Shown: positions 12,165-23,449 of the stretch, one piece after another | Numbering within the stretch: position 1 is the stretch's first letter | Layout of the letters: each line of letters opens with the position of its first letter | The notes under the pieces: generated by a model | What the model was told of the DNA's origin: nothing | Databases searched by the model: none | Seen by the model: only the letters and a program-made list of their open reading frames with translations | NCBI GenBank assembly: GCA_015183035.1 | Contig: JACZZP010000009.1 | Location: 1,922,001-1,986,000, forward strand | Origin: Meloidogyne chitwoodi | Taxonomy: Eukaryota; Nematoda; Chromadorea; Rhabditida; Meloidogynidae | Length of the DNA: 64,000 bases | Direction: 5' to 3' | Position numbers and translations under genes: made by a program

Positions 12165-13291
12165 AAAAAAAAAATTTTTTTTATAAATATGTGAAATATA
12201 AAACAAAGAGTTAAATTTGTACTTTATTAAAATAAAAATAATTAAATAAACAATTAGAACAGTCTGGACCACACAATTAATTAAAATTTTACTATAAAAG
12301 CTTAAATTAAAATAAATAATTTAATAATTATAAAATATTTTAATTTAGAAAAATATAATTAAATTTATAATTAAAATTTAAATAAAAATGTTAATATATT
12401 TCTTAGCAATAATTGCATTGGCTTTAATTATTAATAATCAATGTAAATAAATAAAGTTAAATCTAATTATTATAAGGACACTTAAATAAAGGGAAACAAA
12501 AGAGTTAAAAGAATAGGATATTTACTGCTAAAAACAGTCATAGATATAAATATGAGAACTCCCGTTATAAGGACACCTTCTTTGATTTTGTTCTTATACA
12601 TTTTAAAAATAATAATAATATTTATTATTTAGGTACAATGGCTTTAAGTGAAGAAGCTCGTCAAACAGTAGTTTATTGGCATAATAAGTTACGTTCTGAC
12701 CTTATGCATGGAATTGCTAAAAATAAAAGTGGAAATATTCCAAAACCAAAAAATATGAAACAAATGTATTATTCACTTGAACTTGAAAGAAATGCACAAG
12801 AATGGGCTGATAAATGTCAATATTACCATTCTGGTACTTGGTATGGAGAATCATTTTATTCATGGCCTCAACATTTAGAAGAATGTAAATATATTATTAT
12901 TTATTTTTTAAAATTAAAATAAATTAGCTGATGCTATGAAATCATCAATTATTGGTTGGTGGACAGAAGCAGAGGCAAGAGGTGTTATAGGACCTTATGC
13001 AGGACAAACATGTTTTCCTTATGATGGTGCTCAACATGGCAGACAAATAGGTCATTGGTCACAAATTGCTTGGTAGGAAACTGATAAAGTTGGTTGTGGT
13101 ATTGGACGTTGTAATCCTTATAAATCAAATGTATTTTGTCAATACAATCCACCGTAATAATTAATTTAAATTAATTTTTAAATTATAATTTTTAGTGGTA
13201 ATACTTATGGTGGTTGTGTTTTTTGGGTTGGTGAACCTTGTGTTGAATGTAAAAATAAATGTAACCAAACAAGTCTACTTTGTATGAATTG
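12165..13291 (+). repeat. 1.1-kb segmental duplication, copy 1
   Basis: This segment recurs nearly base for base at 16443-17574, including introns and upstream DNA. The two copies begin at an A-rich/T-rich boundary and end exactly within the stop codon (TGA here, TAA in copy 2). The only clear difference I find inside is a 5-nt indel in the upstream region near 12282. Confidence 0.9.
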
Positions 13292-13292
13292 A
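12388..13292 (+). pseudogene. vap: Venom allergen-like CAP/SCP protein with in-frame TAG, copy 1
   Basis: Four exons (12388-12442, 12633-12884, 12928-about 13153, 13195-13292). Exon 1 encodes a secretion signal (MLIYFLAIIALALIINNQC), so the ATG at 12638 is internal, not the start. CAP features: VVYWHNKLRSDL, NAQEWADKCQYYHS, GESF, GHWSQIAW and VGCG, then a cysteine-rich end. Nematode vap proteins are secreted from pharyngeal glands and help plant parasitism by damping host defence. A TAG at 13074-13076 interrupts the conserved HWSQIAW*ETDKVGCG block and would remove the last third. No intron removes it cleanly, so I call it a pseudogene. Readthrough is possible, because all other frame and splice features are preserved. 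Confidence 0.75.
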
Positions 13293-13668
13293 AAGATGTT
13301 TTAATAATTTTGAAGAAAGTTAATATATATTTATTTATATTGTAAAAAGTTATAAATAAAATATTTTGCATTATTTACAAAAAATATCGATCGAAATTTT
13401 AAAAAATTCGAAACTGAAAACGACTTCAATAAAATCACAATAAATGAACCTTCAAAATAAAAAATAAGCCAGATTTGGTGTTAGAGAAAAATATAAAAAA
13501 GTGTTCAGCGGGAAATTAATTTTTTAAAATGTTATTGCCAACCATGAGCCTTAAATTAAAGTAAAATAAAAAGGAATAGAAGAGTTAAATATTATTTGTT
13601 ATGTAATTGTCCTATTTTGATACCATTTTTCACATTTTCCAAAAAAAAAATTCAAAAAATTTAAATAA

Positions 13669-16222
13669 TTAAACCTTAAATTCATCGCAAAGAACAGAAT
13701 AATTATTTGCCAAATCACTATCTAATTTTAACAATTGAAAATTAAATTCATTTGAATTTGGTAAACGTTCAGCAATAAGAATATCACCTTCAATTGCTTG
13801 ATCCAAATAACTGTAAAAAATAAAATTTATTAAAACATGTTTTTCGAAATATTATATTAAGCTAATAAAATTAAACAATTTAAAGAAATAAAAATTAATT
13901 AAATATATTCTAATACATAAAAGAAAAAAAATTTAAAAGTTTAACACCTTTTAATAGTTTGAAGGAATAAATAAAGAAAAGCAAAACAACAAGTTGGTTT
14001 GAAATCATTGAGAGAAAAATATTTAACAAGAGAATTAACATCAATAAGATCAACACGGTTTAATTTTACTGAAAAAATAAAATAATTTTTTTAATAAAAA
14101 AACAAACGATTTTCGTGAAGACCAATGACTAATTGTTTTATACCAGCCAAATAAGATTGAATCCACCATTTTAATGCTATGAGAAAAATATATATTTATT
14201 TTAATTAATTAATTTTATTCAAAAAGGAAGATAGTGCTCATCACCACAAAGGGATTGGATGAGAATAAAAAAAGAATATAAAAATATATTCGATGAAATT
14301 TCATTACAAGTTTAAAAATTAATCTTTCTATAACCTTTGCTAGAAAATCCTTTTCCAAAACCAATATTTTTGTATTGAGTTTTAAGCTAAATTTAACAAA
14401 AAATATTATTTATTTATTAGATTTAAATAAACCTCTAAATGTTGGCCAGATGAAGGAGAAATACAATCAATTTCAGCCCCATAAAATAGATGAAAGATTT
14501 GTGAATTAGTATTTGAGCAAGTTAAATTTGAAGGAGGATTTAATGAGGCTAGAATGATTTTGAAAATAATAATTTTTTAGTATGGAAGATAAAATTTAAA
14601 GAAAAGAAAAACTTAAAAAAAAACCTTTAAAAATTCCAATAAATGCAGAATTTAAATCTAAAGGTTGTGATGTACATGGCCTCATATTTAAATTTCCCAC
14701 AGTGACAATTTGCTCAAATTTATGTCCAGCATAACCCATCCTTTGCTCATAATCATTTCTTAAATTTTCATTTTTAGTTTTTGCTTTTGTATCATATTCT
14801 CTAATAAAATAAATTCCTAAAAAAATAAAACTTTAATTTGAAATTTTCCAAAAAATTAAAAATAAACCTTTAAATTTACAACAAGCAACTTTTATTCCAA
14901 CAGAGTATGGACCAGATTCATAACAAGAAAACATTAATCTAGTAATTGTTCCACGCCAAATAACAAATTCGCATTCATGAATTGTCTTAATTAATATTTA
15001 CAAAAATTAAAATTATAAAATAGCTTAAAGATTTTATAAATAAACCCCAACACTTATAGAAAATTATTAACGAAAAACTTCTAAAAATTCTTAAACCTTT
15101 TTCAATGAACTATTTTGAGCAGACATAGATAATATCCAACGCGTCAATAAAAGAAGGCCATCATTTTCAGGTTTTTCATTTTTAAATTTATCATATCCTT
15201 GTGTTAAATTTGTACAAATTTTTGTTTTATTACAATTACCTAGAGCAGGTTCATAAAAATAATTAGCTCTAGAACGACCAAAAAGCAGACGACGTGAATC
15301 ATCATGAGAGAATTCACCGATACAAACTAAACAAAAATAAATAATGCAAGGTTTGTAATATAGAACCTTTAAAAAATAATGCTTTTTGATAAAGACTTGT
15401 TTTGTATAAGTATAAAATATTTTTTAATAAATAAAAAAAAATTAACCTGGTTTTTTAAGTAAATTCTCTGTTTGATTAATACTAACGGCTAAACTACAGT
15501 TTCCGTACTTTTTTTATTTTCGGACGATTTATATGTCATTCGAAAGAGCTCGTCGAGCTGAGTCGAATGACATAAAAACTAGTCCGCGGAAACAACTATG
15601 GGCCAAGTTACAGACCCCCGAAAATTGAAAAATCATAGAGGGGAGTAAGCTCATTTGAGGTGATTACCGCGGCTGCTCCTAAATTATTTTCACTGAATTA
15701 ATTATTTTGTTGTAATTTGCGCTGTAGAATAACGTATGTAACAAAAGCCAACGAGAGATGGGCTCCCACACGAAGAAGTCATAAAACACTCCTAATAGGT
15801 CCAAGTTTGGCGTGTTTCCATCAAACTTCGATCCTTCATAACTTTCTTCAAAATCGTTCAATCTCGACAATTTTGGTCTCATTCGATAGGTCTCGAAGAG
15901 CCGAGTCGAATGAGCTATCATACACATATTCGAATTTTTCACCCCAAAAATGAGCTTACTCCCCCCTATGGTTTTCCAAATTTGAGGACCTATAACTTGG
16001 CCCATAGTTGTTTCCGCGGACTAGTTTTTATGTCATTCGACTCAGCTCGACGAGCTCTTTCGAATGACATATAACTCGTCCGAAAATAAAAAAAGTACGG
16101 AAACTGTAGTCAGGCCATACTAACAAAATTTTGTGGATCTGATGAAATAGAAAGAAGACTGATAAAATCGTCAATTTTAGCCTTCTTTGGTAAAGATTTA
16201 TCAGAACATTCTGAAGAATTCA
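13669..16222 (-). CDS. dom-3: DXO/Rai1-family decapping exonuclease (Dom-3-like), exon 1 split by a transposon
   Basis: Minus-strand exons. Exon 1 starts at 16222 (MNSSECSDKSLPKK) and is broken after QNFVSI by the 630-bp element, then resumes INQTENLLKKPG. Later exons carry DXO/Rai1 landmarks: GYDKFKNEKPENDGLLLLTR W; CEFVIWRGTITRLM; FKGIYFIREYDT; MGYAGHKFEQIVT; LFYGAEIDCI, with the acidic metal-site residues; ELKTQ; and KWWIQSYLAGIKQLVIGLHE. The C-terminus is around VLCDEFKV. DXO/Rai1 enzymes hydrolyse incomplete or noncanonical mRNA caps and degrade the RNA 5' to 3'. Catalytic blocks seem intact, so the copy could work if the insertion is spliced out or bypassed. It lies head to head with CAP copy 2. 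Confidence 0.75.
15487..16116. mobile_element. 630-bp inverted-repeat transposon, 8-bp TSD, inside dom-3 exon 1
   Basis: Left end GGCTAAACTACAGTTTCCG; right end, read inward on the other strand, GGCCTGACTACAGTTTCCG. The inverted repeats extend about 150 bp nearly perfectly and contain an inner palindrome around GAGCTCGTCGAGCTGAG. ATACTAAC at 15479-15486 is repeated at 16117-16124, an 8-bp target-site duplication as made by hAT or P superfamily transposases. There is no transposase gene, so it is non-autonomous. ORFs inside are incidental. Related decayed sequence occurs near 18640-18900. Confidence 0.85.
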
Positions 16223-16442
16223 TTTTAAAAGTCGATAGATAAATAAATAATAAATCAACGCATGCGTAAGAAAAGAAAAAATAAAAGATTAATTATTTAA
16301 TATTTTTTAGAGATAAACAGAATAGTGACGATTGAACTCGGATGGTCGTGCGCGGGAATTGAGCGCGAGACGATAATCGAGCCTACAAATAACTCTCAGA
16401 TTTTTGTCTCTAACCAGATAATTATAAAATGTATATTGAATA

Positions 16443-17574
16443 AAAAAAAAAATTTTTTTTATAAATATGTGAAATATAAAACAAAGAGTTAAATTTGTAC
16501 TTTATTAAAATAAAAATAATTAAATAAACAATTAGAACAGTCTGGACCACACAATTAATTAAATAAATATTTTACTATAAAAGCTTAAATTAAAATAAAT
16601 AATTTAATAATTATAAAATATTTTAATTTAGAAAAATATAATTAAATTTATAATTAAAATTTAAATAAAAATGTTAATATATTTCTTAGCAATAATTGCA
16701 TTGGCTTTAATTATTAATAATCAATGTAAATAAATAAAGTTAAATCTAATTATTATAAGGACACTTAAATAAAGGGAAACAAAAGAGTTAAAAGAATAGG
16801 ATATTTACTGCTAAAAACAGTCATAGATATAAATATGAGAACTCCCGTTATAAGGACACCTTCTTTGATTTTGTTCTTATACATTTTAAAAATAATAATA
16901 ATATTTATTATTTAGGTACAATGGCTTTAAGTGAAGAAGCTCGTCAAACAGTAGTTTATTGGCATAATAAGTTACGTTCTGACCTTATGCATGGAATTGC
17001 TAAAAATAAAAGTGGAAATATTCCAAAACCAAAAAATATGAAACAAATGTATTATTCACTTGAACTTGAAAGAAATGCACAAGAATGGGCTGATAAATGT
17101 CAATATTACCATTCTGGTACTTGGTATGGAGAATCATTTTATTCATGGCCTCAACATTTAGAAGAATGTAAATATATTATTATTTATTTTTTAAAATTAA
17201 AATAAATTAGCTGATGCTATGAAATCATCAATTATTGGTTGGTGGACAGAAGCAGAGGCAAGAGGTGTTATAGGACCTTATGCAGGACAAACATGTTTTC
17301 CTTATGATGGTGCTCAACATGGCAGACAAATAGGTCATTGGTCACAAATTGCTTGGTAGGAAACTGATAAAGTTGGTTGTGGTATTGGACGTTGTAATCC
17401 TTATAAATCAAATGTATTTTGTCAATACAATCCACCGTAATAATTAATTTAAATTAATTTTTAAATTATAATTTTTAGTGGTAATACTTATGGTGGTTGT
17501 GTTTTTTGGGTTGGTGAACCTTGTGTTGAATGTAAAAATAAATGTAACCAAACAAGTCTACTTTGTATGAATTA
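16443..17574 (+). repeat. 1.1-kb segmental duplication, copy 2
   Basis: Direct repeat of 12165-13291; about 4.28 kb separates the copy starts. Flanks are unrelated outside the repeat. It carries an extra TAAAT-like 5 nt upstream relative to copy 1. Confidence 0.9.
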
Positions 17575-17575
17575 A
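16671..17575 (+). pseudogene. vap: Venom allergen-like CAP/SCP protein with in-frame TAG, copy 2
   Basis: The same four-exon structure and, as far as I can read, the same protein as copy 1: signal peptide, CAP core, and the shared TAG at 17357-17359 between GHWSQIAW and ETDKVGCG. The stop codon at the natural end is TAA rather than TGA because the duplication ends inside it. Since both copies carry the TAG, the mutation predates the duplication, or the duplication is so young that both are one allele copied. Expression and readthrough cannot be judged from sequence. Confidence 0.75.
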
Positions 17576-18573
17576 GATGAATAAATAAAGATAATAATTA
17601 TATATTTATAAAAATTAATTTGTAAATGTTCTAAAATATGTTGATAAATAAATAAATAGAATAGTTATATTTTATTATTGAAAAATATTTTTTTTAATTT
17701 TAATTTTGTCGTTAATTTTTTAAAATATAATTAAATCATAAATATTATATATCTCGTTGCTCAAAAATTTATTAGACTTAAATTGTTTTTTAGTCAAATT
17801 AATAAGAGCTGAATATATTTTATTTAATTTTTAATATTTATTTAAATTTATAAATTTATTTATTTAAAAAAATATAACTTCTCTATTAAAGACACAAAAA
17901 ATATATATTTAAATTATTCAAATATTAGTCAATGAATATTTATTATAAAAATTATTTAGAGTGCACTGTATTTAAACTACAAATTTTATAGTGGTTTTAT
18001 ATTTAATTTTATATTTAAAGTAGAATGAAACTAAAATGAAACAGATCTTTTAATTTAAAGTAAAGACAGGTAAATTTATTATTTAAAGACTCAAAATTTA
18101 TTAAATAATTGGCATTTAATTTTTTATTTATATATTCAATTTTTATTAATAATTTATTTTAATTTATATTCTAAAATGTCCGCAAGTCTAATCCGCAATT
18201 TATAATTTTATTTTTTTTCTAAATTTAATATATTTTTTCAATTTGAGATAAAAATTTTTAAAAATTCTGATTTTTTTTAAATTATGTTTTATAAAATTGT
18301 TGGGAAATAGGTAAATATAAATCTTTTGAGAAAATAAAATTATGACTTGAGAACTTTTTTGAAAATAATTTAAAAGAATCTTTTATTTTTTAAATCTACT
18401 AAATTTATTTGATAAAAATAAAAAATATATATTTAATTTAATTTAATAAATTTATTTATTTTCCATGAAAAAATAAATTTTTAAACTTTTTTTCTTAAAT
18501 TACGAAATATATGTGTACTTTTATAAGTAAAATAGAGGTATAATTTATTTTAATCCAATTAAAAGTTTATATT

Positions 18574-18937
18574 AGTCCAATAAAATTATTTATCTATTAT
18601 TATTTTTTTTTAAATTATTTTCGGCAAAAAAATACAAATTATTCAATTCGCTGAATAATAATACATTTACTTGTGGAAATAACTAATTTACTAGTCAAAT
18701 AATGGGCCTTTAAAATCTAAAAAATATAAGAGGGAATAAACTTATTCTAGTTAATTAATAAAGTTTTAATTAGAATAACTTTAATTGTGATTATTTTGTT
18801 TTCATTCATCTAAGCTCTGAGAAAACTCTTTCGAATGAAATAAATAATTTGTTAATTTTTGAAATTCTAAAATAGTTCAAAAATACATATTTCTCCCTGA
18901 TTGACGAAAAATCAGATAAAAATAATTTTATTGGACT
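18574..18937. mobile_element. Decayed MITE
   Basis: AGTCCAATAAAATTATTT at 18574-18591 is matched in reverse complement by AAATAATTTTATTGGACT ending at 18937. The interior (ACTAGTCAAATAATGGGCC) resembles the inner part of the element in dom-3 (ACTAGTCCGCGG..ATGGGCC), so this may be a diverged relative. Confidence 0.5.
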
Positions 18938-19216
18938 CATAAATTTAATTTTACTCAAAATGTTCTATTAGTCACATAAAGTAAAATATATAGAACAAAA
19001 AAATAAATAAAAATAAATTAAAACAATTTTTAAAATTATATTATATCATTTCTCTAAATTATGTCTTCCATTTTAATAAAAAATATTCCAAAATATAAAA
19101 TATGAATTTATTTATATCTAAATTGTGCCCATTTATATTTAAAATGTGCTTTTAATAGCTAAACAAACAATTATAAATATTCTCTTTTCTTTTTTTTAAG
19201 TACATATACCTATCAA

Positions 19217-19396
19217 GGGTGGGCAAAATTGGAAAATAAAAACCGAAATTCGAAATAAAACTGACCTAAAAACCCGAACTATCCGACATTTCCGAAATAC
19301 GAAATCCGAAACACCCAAAAATTTCAAAAATTTTCAAAAAATTTCAGATAACGTCCAAAAAACCGAAATACGAAATCCATAACTTGCCCAGCCCTA
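19217..19396. mobile_element. hAT-like MITE ends
   Basis: GGGTGGGCAA at the left and TTGCCCAGCCC at the right are complementary and resemble the GGGTGGGCAA ends common in hAT-derived MITEs. The interior is ACCGAAATACGAAATCC-type simple sequence. I see no matching 8-bp flank. Confidence 0.45.
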
Positions 19397-19410
19397 CTAC
19401 CTACTTATAT

Positions 19411-19503
19411 GCAGTGCTTGGAATTTTCGATTTTGTTCATACTCATACTCATACTTCATACCTATGTATGAGTATGATTTTGGTATGACCTTCCAAGCAC
19501 TGC
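19411..19503. repeat. 93-bp foldback
   Basis: GCAGTGCTTGGAA at 19411 pairs with TTCCAAGCACTGC ending at 19503, and an inner CATACTCATAC pairs with GTATGAGTATG. The whole would form an imperfect hairpin. It could be a minute foldback element or a small-RNA precursor. Confidence 0.5.
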
Positions 19504-19875
19504 TTATATGTACATATATACTATTTATTAATTTATTTATTTATGTAAATATTTTTTTTCCATTATTTTTAAAGTTACGGGTTAAAAAAATTAAAATAGT
19601 AGGCAAAAATTCCCTCATATACTACTTTATTTTTATAATTTTATTGTTTATATTTTATTTTTATACTTTTAAACCAATTATTAATCTTTCTGAAAATTAT
19701 AAATTTTCCTCAAAATAAATAAAAAAGTCGGAATTCTTTCTTCTTTTTTTTTAAATACTCATTATAATTAATTAATTAATTGATTGTTATTTAAAAATAT
19801 CACATAAATAATTACCCAATTTTAAATAATATTTTTTAATTATTTTTAACTAAATTATATATTTTTAAAGGAAAA

Positions 19876-20722
19876 ATGGATCCATTGTCTAAATTTAGTA
19901 AAAAAATGCATGGAAATAAAAGACTTATTGAAAATTTAAGATATGAAATAAAATACCAAAAAATAAATGGAAAATTTATTTGGACTAAACAAAAAATAAC
20001 TCCACCATTTAAATGTTCAATTTGTGAACAAAAATGTTCTTTTCATTATTATGGTGTTTTAAGTTGTGAAGGCAAGTTTATTTATTTATTAAATGTTGGG
20101 GGAATTTAAAATTTATTTGAATAAATAAATTAATTAAATTATATTTTTAATAAAAAGAAAAATATATTATCTTTTTATTATTTCTGAGAGTATTTAATTA
20201 ATTAAATGTTGGGGGACAGCCTTTATAAATTTATAAAATTAAAAAAAAAGAGAAAATAATTAAAAAAATTAGTTTATTTAATTAAATAAATCTGTTTTAA
20301 AATTATATTTAGTAAAAATAAAAAGATAACCTTTTAATTAAAATAATAAAATATTATTTTAAGCTTGTAAACAATTCTTTCGACGAACAATTACTAAACA
20401 AAAATTTCCAAATTGCTGGAAATTTTGCAATTGTGACATTTCAAAAGGTTTTTTTTTAAATTTTATATTTTTAATTTTATTAAAAAATTAATTTTTTAAA
20501 GGAGAACGTTGCCAAGGTTGTCGTTTTAGTAAATGTCTTATAATGGGAATGGATCCATCAATTGTTTGTATTAAATCTACTTTTGAATTAGAAGAATTTA
20601 TTAAAAAAGTAAAAGAATTACAATTAAAATTAATATCTCAATATTATGAACAAATTGTTAAAGAAAATAATTTTAACTTTGAAAATGATAGTAGATTTGA
20701 AAATAATTTTAAATTTTTATAA
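19876..20722 (+). CDS. Nuclear hormone receptor, DNA-binding domain only
   Basis: Three exons: 19876-20071, 20364-20447, 20502-20722. The first zinc finger begins CSICEQKCSFHYYGVLSCEG and continues across the splice as ACKQFFRRTI. The second follows as CWKFCNCDISKGERCQGCRF SKCLIMGMDP. After this comes about 60 residues of Lys/Glu-rich helix and a stop, so there is no ligand-binding domain. It should act in the nucleus as a zinc-finger DNA-binding regulator; nematodes have expanded this family, including DBD-only members. Intron 1 has a GC donor (GAAG/GCAAGT) with an AG acceptor, a known minor splice class. The start is the first in-frame ATG, after a run of T-rich sequence. Confidence 0.8.
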
Positions 20723-22490
20723 AAATATTTTTTTATTTGTTTTATTTAGATATAAATATTTTATTAAAAAATATTGAAATTTAAATTAAATTTAGAAATT
20801 GTAATATTTATTTATTTTTTTATAAATTAAATTTTTTAATAAAAATTCATAAAAAGATTAATTTTATATTTTATAAAATTATTATCCAAATATCTTCCCT
20901 ATATTTTTTAAAAATTATGATTTTATTTATAAAAAATCAAAGTTTATTTATATCCTATTTTTTAAAAGAAATTAATTTGTACAATTATATTCTCTCATTT
21001 TTTCTTATGTTTATATAGCGGGATAATCGCCCTACATATTTTATTTAATTTAATATATAATTTAAGCTTTTATTTTTTTAATTTAATTTATTTAATTTTT
21101 GAGATAAATACCTTCATTTAATATATTTTTAAATAAATTATTTTTATTTTTAATAATTAAATTAAAATATTAAAAATTAATATACCTAAATATTTTAATT
21201 TTACAATTTTAATATTTTTTAATTACTATCAAATAATTATTTAATCGGTTTAAAAATATTTTTTTTTATTATATTAAATATTTTAAAAAATTTTAGAAGA
21301 ATTTATTTACAAAAATATTGTTAGGTGAATGATAAGAGAATAATAAATAGGTAATTGCTTTGTTTTGCATTTTATAAATAATAAATATTATTTTATAAAT
21401 ATTTAAAAATATTTTATTATACCCACACTATCTCTACCAATAAATAAATAAATAAATTAATTAATTAATTAAATATATTTACTTTAACTTTTCTTAAATT
21501 ATTTAAAAAATAAACATCTCATCCACTTTCACCAAAATTTTCCTTTAAATTTTGCTTGTAATTTTTAATTTTACAATTATATTTTATGTCAAAAGTAAAC
21601 AATAGAAGAAAGAAGAAAACAGTTGTTTTGGTCAAAAATTATATTCTTTTCTTTTTCTTTTCATTTTAAATTCATCATTAAAGAAAAGAGGGGAAAAGGG
21701 CCCCGAAATAAAATAAAAATTTATTTAAAAAAATATTTATTCTCTTTTTTAGTTATTACAAAACAATTATATTTTTAATTTTCTTTCCCACTCCCTTTTT
21801 ACAATAAAAATAAATAAAAAATAAATATTATAATCTTTTTCCAAATTTTTTATTTTTGATCATTTTAAGCGGAAATTATATTTATTTGAATTTTTTAATA
21901 TTTAATTTTTATTCTTTTTTATTTTATTTAAAAATTGGTACATATTATTTATGATAAGAATTTTTAAAAAATATTTTTACTTGTTTGGCATTAGAATATT
22001 CCAGTTTTTTGGAGAAAATATTTAATAAAAACATTTGAAAATTTTTATAAAAATTCTTGATGGTTTATTTATTTTTAATTTATTTTAATTTCTTTTTTGT
22101 ATTTTTTAAATATTATTTTACAATTAATAAAATTTAAAATATTTATTATTTTAATGTGCATCGATAATAAAATAAAAAAATAAATCAATGAAATGGGGCA
22201 TGCAACGTTCCGCTAGTAGTCCATTTATTTTATTTTATATCTATTTTATTTAAGAAATTTTTGCGCAAATGTCCTAGGTTTTTATAAAAATATTTTTTTA
22301 AATAAAGCATTCAAAATTATTTTTAACAAAAAATAATTAAATTTAATATATTTATTTTATTATCAAAATATATCTTTTTAATATCCTTCAAGGTCATTGC
22401 AATTATGTCATTGAACTCTAATGTCTTCATTTAATATTTACAATAAATTTTATTTTCCTTATTTTATTTAAAAAAATATTTTTTTATTCT
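20723..22490. other. AT-rich intergenic DNA
   Basis: No exon recognised on either strand. Only low-complexity A+T sequence. Confidence 0.5.
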
Positions 22491-22497
22491 TCAGGTA

Positions 22498-23339
22498 ATG
22501 GAAATAATTGAAAAAGAAAATAAAAAAGAAATAAACAAAACTTCTACTCAATTTCGTTCTTATAAAAAATTCATAAAAAATTCTCAGGAGAAATTGGAAA
22601 GTTTTGAAGGAGGTGAGAGAAGAAAAAATATTAAAAATTAATTATTAGAAATAAATTGGATATTAATTTTTTAAATTAAAATTAATTATTAAAATACATA
22701 AAATATGACTACCTATATTTAATTATTTTAAAATTAAAAAATATAATTTAAGAAGAAAATATTTCAAAAAATGATAATAACTCTACATCATCTTCTTCTT
22801 TTTCTTCTTCTTATTGTTCACTTGTCCAACTCTTGAAAGGCATTGGAGGATTAAAAGGCATTGAAAGGAAAGGAAAAGTACTTAAACATTTTTCTGATGG
22901 TCGTGTTTGGATTGAAATTGGAAAACATGAATTATTATTAATGAAAAATTGGGGAGATTTAAATAATAATAATAATTATTCATTAGAGGAAGAAGAAGAC
23001 AATGAGGTTATTTTTTAATTTTAATTAATTTTTAATCTATTTAGATCATCTAAAAATTATATTTAATTTTTTTATTAAAATTAATAATTATTTATATTTT
23101 GGGATTTAATTTTTTAATATTTTTATTTAACTGTATAGTAGTAGAACAATAAAATATAGTAATCCCTTAATATTCATATGTTTATTATTTTTTTAAATTT
23201 ATAGTTAAATTTACATTCACCACAATCCTCATTCCCAAATGGAAATATCTCATCCTCTTCTCCACATTCTCATTTAACAAATTTTGAAAATAATGACAAA
23301 AGTTTCTCTTCAATGATACGTACAACAAGTTTGGGAGGT
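22498..23339 (+). CDS. Unknown protein, partial gene of at least three exons
   Basis: Exons about 22498-22612, 22752-23006 and 23206-23338. They encode MEIIEKENKKEINKTSTQF and so on, then a Ser-rich stretch, then a compact segment GIERKGKVLKHFSDGRVW IEIGKHELL, then acidic and Ser/His/Pro-rich sequence ending at a GT donor near 23339. The compact segment has the alternating pattern of a small beta-barrel and loosely recalls the repeats of mind bomb-type proteins; that resemblance is weak. The ATG at 22498 follows a CAG and could be an internal exon. The next exon may lie beyond the repeat insertion, possibly at 25716 in the taxilin exons, but I cannot prove the join. Confidence 0.4.
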
Positions 23340-23449
23340 AATAAAATATTTTTTATTACGATTTTAGGATTCTTTTATTATTTTATATATTTAAGTATTT
23401 AATTGAATATATTATATATATAGAAAAACAAGGCGTTTCGTTTACAAAA

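Larger units (their letters stand above)
17576..19875. other. AT-rich intergenic DNA with small repeats
   Basis: No gene recognised. It holds three small inverted-repeat elements, listed separately. A hydrophobic ORF at 19464-19718 is explained by T-rich composition and starts inside one of those repeats. Confidence 0.55.

Noticed and set aside
12638..12922. ATG at 12638 as the start of the CAP protein
   Set aside because: An upstream exon (12388-12442) supplies a signal peptide and splices in frame into Cys just before this Met, so the ATG is internal. The same holds for 16921.
13060..13090. A mini-intron that would remove the in-frame TAG in the CAP gene
   Set aside because: Any GT-AG pair around it would delete the conserved HWSQIAW block; no plausible intron was found.
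15679..16005. Opposed ORFs inside the dom-3 insertion as transposase remnants
   Set aside because: They derive from the inverted repeats and share no residues with known transposases.
19464..19718. Hydrophobic 84-aa ORF as a membrane protein
   Set aside because: It starts inside a foldback repeat and its Phe/Ile/Tyr content is that of T-rich DNA.
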